A stretch of DNA of 6,373 nucleotides from a bacterium (GTDB taxonomy: Bacteria > NPL-UPA2 > JAGMAN01). Made by a program: the position numbers and the translations under genes. This document shows, piece by piece, positions 1-4,996 of this stretch; position 1 is the first letter of the stretch, and every line of letters begins with the position of its first letter. Where the stretch lies: positions 1 through 6,373 of the forward strand of contig JAGMAN010000002.1 in assembly GCA_023130215.1 (NCBI GenBank), given 5' to 3'. The notes beneath the pieces are model-generated. The model had not been told where the DNA came from and made no database searches. It saw nothing but the letters and a program-made list of their open reading frames with translations.

Positions 1-1
1 G

Positions 2-97
2 AATGGTCAACTCAGAGTATCTCCCAAGGCCGATTTGGTTAAGCAGGTGAAGGAACTCGTGGGCGAAGAATCTATTTGGATGAAGAGAGGACAATAA
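2..97 (+). CDS. 3' end of a gene, probably DNA polymerase III alpha subunit (partial)
   Basis: Only the last 31 codons and the TAA stop (95-97) are present; the gene starts upstream of the window. The visible tail reads NGQLRVSPKADLVKQVKELV followed by GEESIWMKRGQ. The pattern of a short strand (LRVSP), an amphipathic helix (ADLVKQVKELV) and then a G-E-E-S-I-W ending resembles the extreme C-terminus of bacterial DnaE polymerases, where the OB-fold region is followed by a similar helix and a Gly-Glu/Asp-rich ending. This is family resemblance over a very short segment, so the assignment is tentative and I give no gene symbol. The reading frame is clear because the other forward frames close quickly (for example TAA at 40-42 in frame 1). 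A promoter and a new gene follow within 64 bases. Confidence 0.5.
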   Translation, partial: NGQLRVSPKADLVKQVKELVGEESIWMKRGQ

Positions 98-111
98 TTG
101 GCGAATAAATG

Positions 112-140
112 TTGACAGAAAAAAGAGGTTATAATATAGT
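112..140 (+). promoter_or_regulatory. Predicted sigma70-type promoter
   Basis: A perfect -35 box TTGACA (112-117) is followed 17 bases later by TATAGT (135-140), five of six matches to the -10 consensus. An overlapping perfect TATAAT lies at 130-135 but is only 12 bases from the TTGACA, too close to pair with it. The predicted transcription start is near 147, about 14 bases before the GTG at 161, so the leader would be very short and contain little beyond the ribosome binding site. The position between the upstream stop codon and the next gene fits a promoter for the gene run that starts at 161. Confidence 0.55.
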
Positions 141-160
141 GAAGGGTGGAGGATTAGATT

Positions 161-760
161 GTGAGGAATAAAAAATTAGAGAGGAAGATAGTACTGCTTA
201 AGGAATTCATTGATGAATGGATAAGATTTCGGGACTTTCTTAAGGGGGACTTAAAAGATAGTGAGGTTTCGGCTGAGGAAGAGAGAAAGTTTTTAGAGAT
301 TAAGAGCCTGATTGCTCGCAAATACCAGGGGTTAGTCCAGGCTCTGGGAGAAGAGTTCTCTCCTGATAATCGCATTACAGAGATCATTTCTCAAGCAGTC
401 TCTCTGGAAGGTTTGGCCGGAACTTCAGGGATGAGGTTCGGTAAGATTGAGAATGACTGGCACCAATCGTATATTCGCTTGAACGAATTCCTGGGAGGTC
501 TGGAGAGCCAGAGGGACCAGATAGCCAAAATCAGCCGTGTGAGTCTAATTTTTGGTGGTTTATCAAGAGCAGTGCGAGGACTGCTTAGAGGTGTGATTAA
601 GCTTATTCTCGTCCTCGTCCTCCTCACTATCATTGGGCTATTTGGTAGTTATTTTTTAGCTGGGGAGGAGGCCAAGGAAAAGGGATTGGTTGGTTATGTA
701 ATCACAACGGTCAAGGACTGGACAGGAATGTTTGTTGAGGGGCCGGAGGAGTCAGAGTAG
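161..760 (+). CDS. Unrecognised protein with a single C-terminal membrane helix
   Basis: I do not recognise this 199-aa protein. The GTG start at 161 is supported by GGAGGA at 148-153, eight bases upstream of the start when counted from GGAGG. Residues 1-130 are hydrophilic, charged and mostly helical in character (for example RNKKLERKIVLLKEFIDEW and SAEEERKFLEIKSLIARKY), which suggests a helical bundle or coiled coil. Residues about 144-167 form one hydrophobic membrane segment (VIKLILVLVLLTIIGLFGSYF), preceded by the basic stretch SRAVRGLLRG. By the positive-inside rule the N-terminal part would be cytoplasmic, leaving a tail of about 30 residues on the other side. There is no signal peptide, catalytic motif or cysteine. 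It is the first gene after the promoter at 112-140 and ends 16 bases before the HU-like gene, so the two are probably co-transcribed. A scaffold or membrane-anchoring role is possible but is speculation. Confidence 0.8.
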   Translation: MRNKKLERKIVLLKEFIDEWIRFRDFLKGDLKDSEVSAEEERKFLEIKSLIARKYQGLVQALGEEFSPDNRITEIISQAVSLEGLAGTSGMRFGKIENDWHQSYIRLNEFLGGLESQRDQIAKISRVSLIFGGLSRAVRGLLRGVIKLILVLVLLTIIGLFGSYFLAGEEAKEKGLVGYVITTVKDWTGMFVEGPEESE

Positions 761-776
761 AGGGGAGGTGTTTGGA

Positions 777-1049
777 ATGACCAGGAAGGATTTGGCGGCC
801 AGGGTTGCTGAAGGGACAGGTATGAAACAAATTGAGGTGAAGATAATCGTCCATCGAGTCTTAAAAGAGATCTCACAAAGTTTAGTTAGGGGTGAGAAAG
901 TGGAGTTGAGGGATTTTGGTGTCTTCAAGGTGAAGCAGAGAAAGGCGCGCTTGGGACGGAATCCGAAGACGGGAGAAGGAGTTCAGGTTCCAGCTAAGAA
1001 AGTTGTCCATTTTAAAGTTGGCAAGGAATTGAAGAACATGGTTAGATGA
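777..1049 (+). CDS. HU/IHF-family DNA-binding protein
   Basis: This 90-aa protein has the full length and layout of the HU/IHF family, dimeric nucleoid proteins that bend DNA. The N-terminal helical part starts MTRKDLAARVAEGTGM. It is followed by the signature VELRDFGVFKVKQRKARLGR (43-61) and the DNA-contacting arm RNPKTGEGVQVPAKKVVHF (61-79) with the conserved Pro63, which in the family intercalates between base pairs. The C-terminal helix ends VGKELKNMVR. The ATG at 777 is chosen because GGGGAGG (762-768) sits eight bases upstream and because the protein then begins at the usual family position. The frame is open back to an ATG at 732, but that would add 15 unrelated residues overlapping the previous gene; a GTG at 768 would overlap the ribosome binding site. 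HU and IHF subunits cannot be told apart safely here. The gene probably belongs to the transcript starting near 147. Confidence 0.93.
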   Translation: MTRKDLAARVAEGTGMKQIEVKIIVHRVLKEISQSLVRGEKVELRDFGVFKVKQRKARLGRNPKTGEGVQVPAKKVVHFKVGKELKNMVR

Positions 1050-1055
1050 GGCCAC

Positions 1056-1084
1056 GACTTAGCGAGCGACAGCAAAGCTAAGTC
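1056..1084. repeat. Inverted repeat / hairpin in the HU-lipoprotein gap
   Basis: The arms GACTTAGC (1056-1063) and GCTAAGTC (1077-1084) are perfect 8-base reverse complements separated by a 13-base loop. The repeat starts six bases after the HU stop codon. No T-run follows (the next bases are ATGTGCTCATTG), so it is not a typical intrinsic terminator. It could be an mRNA-stabilising or processing hairpin between two cistrons, or an operator. The function is unknown. Confidence 0.5.
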
Positions 1085-1109
1085 ATGTGCTCATTGAAGG
1101 AGAAATACA

Positions 1110-1238
1110 ATGGTCAGAAAAATCTTGTGGGCGGTTTCCATCTTACTTATGATTTCAATCCTCGGTTGCAGTTTGAAGATAGAGATTGACCCAAGCAAGT
1201 TGAAGAGAACCGAGACATCTCAATCTGAGAAAACATAA
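1110..1238 (+). CDS. Small predicted lipoprotein (42 aa)
   Basis: The ATG at 1110 is preceded by a good ribosome binding site, AAGGAG at 1097-1102, seven bases upstream. The 42-residue product has a textbook lipoprotein signal: a basic start (MVRK), a hydrophobic core (ILWAVSILLMISI) and a lipobox ending I-L-G-C with Cys20 as the lipidation site. The residue after Cys is Ser, which in diderms does not specify inner-membrane retention, so an outer-membrane location is likely if this organism has a Lol system. The mature part is only 23 residues, SLKIEIDPSKLKRTETSQSE plus KT, and is charged and without an evident fold. It lies between the HU-like gene and hisS, four bases before the candidate hisS GTG. 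Very small lipoproteins such as entericidins or LptM are known elsewhere, and the C-S-L-K start loosely recalls the C-G-L-K of LptM, but the match is too short to name it. Confidence 0.72.
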   Translation: MVRKILWAVSILLMISILGCSLKIEIDPSKLKRTETSQSEKT

Positions 1239-1242
1239 AAGG

Positions 1243-2556
1243 GTGGATAGAATTTTGGCTCTGAAGGCGGTGCGTGGGACAAGAGACACCCTTCCTGAGG
1301 AAGCAGAGGGCTGGAGTGACATTGAGGCACTATCCCGCAGAATTCTCCAGACATACCATTACAGGGAGATTCGAACTCCCATCTTTGAGGAGACAGGCCT
1401 CTTCGTTCGTTCCATTGGAGAAACCTCTGACATCGTCACCAAACAGATGTTTACCTTCCTGGATAGGAAGGGCAGAAGTATAACCTTAAGGCCGGAGGGG
1501 ACAGCCCCGGTGGTCAGGGCTTATTTGGAGCACAACCTCCAGCGGGAAGGCTCACTGGGAAAGCTCTTCTATATCGGTCCTTTTTTCCGTTCTGAGCGCC
1601 CGCAGGCAGGAAGAGGGAGGCAGTTTCATCAAATTGGGGCTGAGGCTATTGGCTCTCCTGACCCGGCTTTGGATGTTGAGTGCATTTCTGTGCTTCTGCA
1701 CCTCTTCCGGGACTTAGAATTAGGAGAGCTTGAAGTCCATCTGAATAGCGTCGGTTGTAAAAAGTGCCAGCCTGAATATAAGGAAGTTTTATTGCAGTAT
1801 TTGAGAGGCAAAATCATTTCCTTATGTCCTGACTGTCAATCACGATTAGAGCGAAATCCCCTCCGGGCCTTAGATTGTAAGAGGGAAAGATGCCGATCAA
1901 TAGCCGGGGAGGCTCCTGTTCTCATGGAGTATCTTTGTCCTTCCTGCTCGCAGCATTTCAAGGAAGTTCAAGCTCATCTCAACGACCTCCAGATACCCTA
2001 TCGTCTTAACCCTCATCTGGTGCGAGGACTGGATTATTATACCCGGACTGCCTTTGAGGTAACCCATCCTAAGTTAGGAGCTCAGAATGCTCTTGCGGCT
2101 GGAGGGAGGTTTGATAATCTGATAGAGGAGATGGGAGGTCCCTCAACTCCGGCAGTTGGATTTGCTGTTGGTTTAGAGAGAATAATTTTAGCTAGGGGGG
2201 GCAAGCTAACTACTCCTGCCCGAGAGCTTATTATTTATTTGGCTCCTGCTGGTGCCGAAGCTCACCGCCAGTCAGTTAAACTATTACATGAATTGCGCCG
2301 CCGGGGAATAAAGAGTGAGATGGATTACCAGAAGAGGAGTTTAAGGGGGCAACTGCGGTTAGCTAACAGATTTAAGGCTAAATATGTAGCCATCATAGGC
2401 GAAAGAGAAGTGAGGGAAAAGGTAGTTTCACTTAAGGATATGAGAAGCAGTCAGCAGGAAGAAATAGCTCTAAGTGATGTAGTGGGAGTAATAACTCAGA
2501 AGGAAGCCTCAGATCTGGAACCTGTTGATTTAGAAAGACCACCAATCTTAGGGTAG
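1243..2556 (+). CDS. hisS: Histidine--tRNA ligase (HisRS)
   Basis: This cytosolic class II synthetase attaches histidine to tRNA(His) using ATP. The 437 residues fit bacterial HisRS, which is usually about 420. The N-terminus has VRGTRDTLPEE (10-20). Motif 2 is FRSERPQAGRGRQFHQ (115-130). The HisRS-specific histidine-binding signature is LVRGLDYYTRTAFEV (259-273), and motif 3 lies around ALAAGGRFDNL and GFAVGLERI (284-314). Residues about 325-416 form the anticodon-binding domain. The region between motif 2 and the histidine signature carries four cysteine pairs (172/175, 195/198, 212/217, 232/235). The start is uncertain: GTG 1243 gives this length but has no spaced ribosome binding site, whereas TTG 1255, four codons later, sits eight bases after AAGGGTGG (1239-1246) and would give LALKAVRGTRD, a normal HisRS beginning. 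A tail of about 20 residues after the last domain is poorly conserved in character. aspS follows after 31 bases, a common pairing. Confidence 0.97.
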   Translation: MDRILALKAVRGTRDTLPEEAEGWSDIEALSRRILQTYHYREIRTPIFEETGLFVRSIGETSDIVTKQMFTFLDRKGRSITLRPEGTAPVVRAYLEHNLQREGSLGKLFYIGPFFRSERPQAGRGRQFHQIGAEAIGSPDPALDVECISVLLHLFRDLELGELEVHLNSVGCKKCQPEYKEVLLQYLRGKIISLCPDCQSRLERNPLRALDCKRERCRSIAGEAPVLMEYLCPSCSQHFKEVQAHLNDLQIPYRLNPHLVRGLDYYTRTAFEVTHPKLGAQNALAAGGRFDNLIEEMGGPSTPAVGFAVGLERIILARGGKLTTPARELIIYLAPAGAEAHRQSVKLLHELRRRGIKSEMDYQKRSLRGQLRLANRFKAKYVAIIGEREVREKVVSLKDMRSSQQEEIALSDVVGVITQKEASDLEPVDLERPPILG

Positions 2557-2573
2557 CAGCAGCAGTAGCTCAG

Positions 2574-2590
2574 AAGGAGGCGCCAGGTTG
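2574..2590 (+). promoter_or_regulatory. Ribosome binding site fixing the TTG start of aspS
   Basis: AAGGAGG at 2574-2580 is close to a perfect anti-Shine-Dalgarno match and is followed by a seven-base spacer and TTG at 2588-2590. No ATG or GTG lies at a fitting distance, and AspRS homology begins about ten residues later, so the rare TTG start is well supported. The site lies in the short hisS-aspS gap and starts 18 bases after the hisS stop. Confidence 0.75.
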
Positions 2591-4378
2591 TTAGATACTG
2601 CCTCAGGGCTGAAACGAACCCACAACTGTGGTGAGCTGAATAAGAAGCACTTAGGAAAGCAAGTAGTCCTCATGGGATGGGTGAATGTTCGGCGGGACCA
2701 TGGTGGGCTCATCTTTCTCGACTTACGGGACCGAACTGGGATAACCCAGGTGGTATTTAACCCCCAAATAAGCCGTGGAAGTCATCAAAAAGCGGAAGAA
2801 ATAAGAAACGAATATGTAATTGCCATTAGAGGAAAAGTAGCGGAGAGACCGCCGGGAACAGTTAATCAGAATCTCTCTACTGGCCAGATCGAGGTCTTAG
2901 CAGAGGAACTTCGAATCCTGAATCAGGCAAAGGATCTTCCTTTCGAAATCTCCGATAAGTTGGAGTTAGGGGAGGAGCTTCGACTTCGCTATAGATACCT
3001 TGACCTGCGCCGGCCGGAGATGAGAGAAAAGCTTATCCTGAGACATCGCACAGCCAAAACAGTGAGAGATTTTCTGGATAAAGAAGGTTTTTTAGAGATA
3101 GAAACTCCTTTCCTTACCAAGTCAACCCCGGAAGGGGCCAGGGACTATTTGATTCCCAGCCGGGTGAACCCGGGGAAATTCTATGCTCTTCCTCAGTCCC
3201 CTCAGCTCTTTAAACAGCTCCTTATGGTAGCCGGAATGGAGAAATATTTCCAGATTGTTAAGTGCTTTCGTGACGAGGACCTGAGAGCAGACCGCCAGCC
3301 GGAACATACCCAGATAGACATGGAGATGTCCTTCGTTGAGCCTGAGGATATATTTAACCTGGTAGAGAATCTGATAGTTCACTTATTTAAATCCGTCCTG
3401 GATGTAGCCTTAAAGATTCCTTTCCCCCACCTCAGCTATGAAGAATCCCTTAAAACCTATGGCACTGATAAACCAGATACCAGGTTTGGCCTGGGGATAG
3501 TTGACATATCTGATCTGGCAGGTAAGACCAATTTCAAGATATTCACCTCAGCCCTCCAGAAGGGCGGAAAGGTCCAGGGGATTAATGCTAAGGGCGGAGG
3601 GAAATTATCCAAAAAGGATATCAAAGACCTTGAGGATTTGGTCATAAGCCAGGGGGCAAAGGGAGTGGCCTGGTTTAAGGTCGCCGAAGGCAGTATTGAA
3701 TCCCCTTTCAAAAAGTTTTTTAAAGGGGAAGAACTGAAAGAACTGGTCAGTAGAATGGAAGCAAAAGATGAAGATTTGCTTCTCTTCATAGCCGATAAGG
3801 ATGATGTGGTGACCGAGGTTCTGGGGGAGTTGCGTTTAGAGTTGGGTCGGAAACTTGGCTTGGCCGAAAAAGGCAGGTATCAATTCTTATGGATAGTTGG
3901 TTTTCCTCTACTGCAATTAGATGATGAAGGAAGATGGGACGCTGCCCATCACCCGTTCTGTATGCCCTATGAAGAGGATATTCCTTCCCTGGAGAAGGAG
4001 CCGGGCCGGGTGAGAGCGAAAACCTATGATCTGGTTCTCAATGGTAAAGAATTAGGGACGGGAAGTATCAGGATTCATTTCAGGGAGTTACAGGAGAAAA
4101 TATTTAAGATTTTGGGGATAGGGGAGCAGGAGATGAATTCTAAGTTCGGTTTCTTCCTCCAGGCCTTGGAATATGGAGCTCCTCCCCATGGGGGAATTGC
4201 CATTGGACTGGATAGACTGGTGGCCGGCATGGGTGGCTGGGAAAGCATTCGAGAGGTGATTGCTTTCCCCAAGACCCAGAAGGCCATCTGCCCTCTCACT
4301 GAGAGCCCCTCTCCAGTTAATTCCAAACAGCTAAAGGAATTACATATCACCATTGACAAAACAGCCGCACCGTGGTAA
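2588..4378 (+). CDS. aspS: Aspartate--tRNA ligase, probably non-discriminating (Asp/Asn)
   Basis: This 596-aa class IIb synthetase has the normal length and domain order of bacterial AspRS. An N-terminal OB-fold anticodon-binding domain (about 11-112) includes VLMGWVNVRRDHGGLIFLDL. The catalytic core starts near 140 with YLDLRRPEM, contains PEGARDYLIPSR (181-192) and ALPQSPQLFKQLLMVAG (200-216), and has motif 2 at FRDEDLRADRQPEHTQID (227-244). A GAD insertion domain, typical of bacterial AspRS, spans about 300-425. The site is completed by GKELGTGSIRIH (486-497) and motif 3, GIAIGLDRL (536-544). His38 (in RRDHGG) and Gly90 (in ERPPG) align with His31 and Gly82 of the Pseudomonas enzyme, positions linked to charging of both tRNA(Asp) and tRNA(Asn). 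The enzyme therefore probably makes Asp-tRNA(Asn) for a GatCAB amidotransferase. That prediction is inferred from two residues. The start is TTG, set by AAGGAGG at 2574-2580. Confidence 0.97.
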   Translation: MLDTASGLKRTHNCGELNKKHLGKQVVLMGWVNVRRDHGGLIFLDLRDRTGITQVVFNPQISRGSHQKAEEIRNEYVIAIRGKVAERPPGTVNQNLSTGQIEVLAEELRILNQAKDLPFEISDKLELGEELRLRYRYLDLRRPEMREKLILRHRTAKTVRDFLDKEGFLEIETPFLTKSTPEGARDYLIPSRVNPGKFYALPQSPQLFKQLLMVAGMEKYFQIVKCFRDEDLRADRQPEHTQIDMEMSFVEPEDIFNLVENLIVHLFKSVLDVALKIPFPHLSYEESLKTYGTDKPDTRFGLGIVDISDLAGKTNFKIFTSALQKGGKVQGINAKGGGKLSKKDIKDLEDLVISQGAKGVAWFKVAEGSIESPFKKFFKGEELKELVSRMEAKDEDLLLFIADKDDVVTEVLGELRLELGRKLGLAEKGRYQFLWIVGFPLLQLDDEGRWDAAHHPFCMPYEEDIPSLEKEPGRVRAKTYDLVLNGKELGTGSIRIHFRELQEKIFKILGIGEQEMNSKFGFFLQALEYGAPPHGGIAIGLDRLVAGMGGWESIREVIAFPKTQKAICPLTESPSPVNSKQLKELHITIDKTAAPW

Positions 4379-4393
4379 GATTACCAATGGTGA
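4347..4393. repeat. Nested inverted repeats across the aspS stop codon
   Basis: TCACCATTG (4347-4355) and CAATGGTGA (4385-4393) are perfect 9-base reverse complements flanking the end of aspS. Inside them TGGTAA (4373-4378, containing the stop codon) and TTACCA (4381-4386) form a second perfect inverted repeat. The two share bases 4385-4386, so the hairpins partly compete. A run of six T (4405-4410) lies 12 bases downstream, too far for a standard intrinsic terminator. The element may end or process the aspS transcript, but this is weakly supported. Confidence 0.35.
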
Positions 4394-4467
4394 AGAGGCT
4401 TTACTTTTTTGGAGATGGAAATTGCGAAAATAGTTGAGGATTCTTTATTGGGAAAGGGGGTGAAGAA

Positions 4468-4839
4468 ATGGTGTTCGGGAAGTCAGTTGGAGTAATCGTC
4501 TTAGCGGTGGCCCTGGGAGCAGTTCTTTTAGTCACCAGTGGGATGAAGGTAGTAGCCGGGGGATTCCTCGAAGCCCGTTCATCGGAGGGTAAGGAGTTAT
4601 CCGGGAATAAGGGCATCTTCGTCAAGGGCTATATGTATGGCCCTGGTGGAGCGGCAGTGGAAAAGGGTCGAGAAACTACTTACACCGTAAGAAAAGGAGA
4701 CTGCCTCTGGAACATAGCTGGGAGGAGAAATGTCTACAGAGACTCCGCTAAGTGGCCAAAGATTTACAGGGCCAATAGGAATAAGATTAAGAATCCTGAC
4801 CTTATCTATCCCGGTCAGGTTCTGGTAATTCCTCGTTGA
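4468..4839 (+). CDS. Exported or membrane-anchored LysM-domain protein
   Basis: The 123-aa protein starts at ATG 4468, seven bases after AAGGGGG (4454-4460). Residues 1-30 look like a signal peptide: MVFGK, a long hydrophobic core (VGVIVLAVALGAVLLVTSG) and a possible cleavage after VVA (28-30). Without cleavage the segment would act as a membrane anchor. A linker of about 40 residues rich in Gly and charged residues follows. The C-terminal third (71-122) is one LysM domain: TYTVRKGDCLWNIAGRR, then WPKIYRANRNKIKNPDLIYP and GQVLVIPR. LysM domains bind N-acetylglucosamine-containing glycans, usually peptidoglycan, so a cell-envelope role is expected. The longer form with W-P-K-I-Y-R-A-N and P-D-L-I-Y-P-G-Q is common in bacterial envelope proteins. 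No catalytic domain is attached. The gene is 89 bases after aspS and may have its own transcription. Confidence 0.9.
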   Translation: MVFGKSVGVIVLAVALGAVLLVTSGMKVVAGGFLEARSSEGKELSGNKGIFVKGYMYGPGGAAVEKGRETTYTVRKGDCLWNIAGRRNVYRDSAKWPKIYRANRNKIKNPDLIYPGQVLVIPR

Positions 4840-4847
4840 AAGGACAA

Positions 4848-4922
4848 GGCACAAAGTAAATAAAGGCACAGAGGCACAAAGCGTGAAAAGAGATGAAAAG
4901 CAAATAAACTCTGTGCCTTTAT
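4848..4922. repeat. Intergenic repeat: GGCACARAG copies and a 14-bp inverted repeat
   Basis: Three copies of GGCACARAG start at 4848, 4865 and 4873. The sequence ATAAAGGCACAGAG (4860-4873) is perfectly inverted as CTCTGTGCCTTTAT (4909-4922), with a 35-base A-rich loop. The element begins eight bases after the LysM stop codon. No T-run follows the second arm, so a standard terminator is unlikely, although the stem could protect or process the 3' end of the LysM transcript. From memory, similar GGCACAGAG-type segments occur between genes in many genomes of uncultivated bacteria, which would make this a dispersed repeat. That cannot be shown from one copy. Confidence 0.6.
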
Positions 4923-4932
4923 GCCTATGTGG

Positions 4933-4946
4933 CTGGGCATGCCCAG
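4933..4946. repeat. 14-bp perfect palindrome
   Basis: CTGGGCATGCCCAG is identical to its own reverse complement. It lies 11 bases after the 14-bp inverted repeat and 50 bases before the start codon of the HDIG gene. A palindrome of this size could be an operator for a dimeric regulator or part of the adjacent repeat element. No promoter boxes were recognised around it. Confidence 0.45.
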
Positions 4947-4996
4947 GGCAGCCCGAGTGATTAGAGGCGAATTGGTTGAGGAAATAATCAAGACCT

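Noticed and set aside
130-135. Perfect TATAAT as the -10 box
   Set aside because: Only 12 bases separate it from TTGACA and nothing resembling a -35 box lies 17 bases upstream. TATAGT at 135-140 has the correct 17-base spacing.
732-776. N-terminal extension of the HU-like protein from ATG 732
   Set aside because: The 15 extra residues overlap the preceding gene, have no ribosome binding site and are not part of the HU fold; ATG 777 has GGGGAGG eight bases upstream.
2557-2587. T-box or attenuator in front of aspS
   Set aside because: The gap is only 31 bases and holds little beyond GCAGCAGCAGTAGC and the ribosome binding site. There is no room for a leader structure.
3122-3789. Antisense open frames inside aspS
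   Set aside because: They lie fully within a conserved AspRS coding region and show no motif, signal or ribosome binding site.
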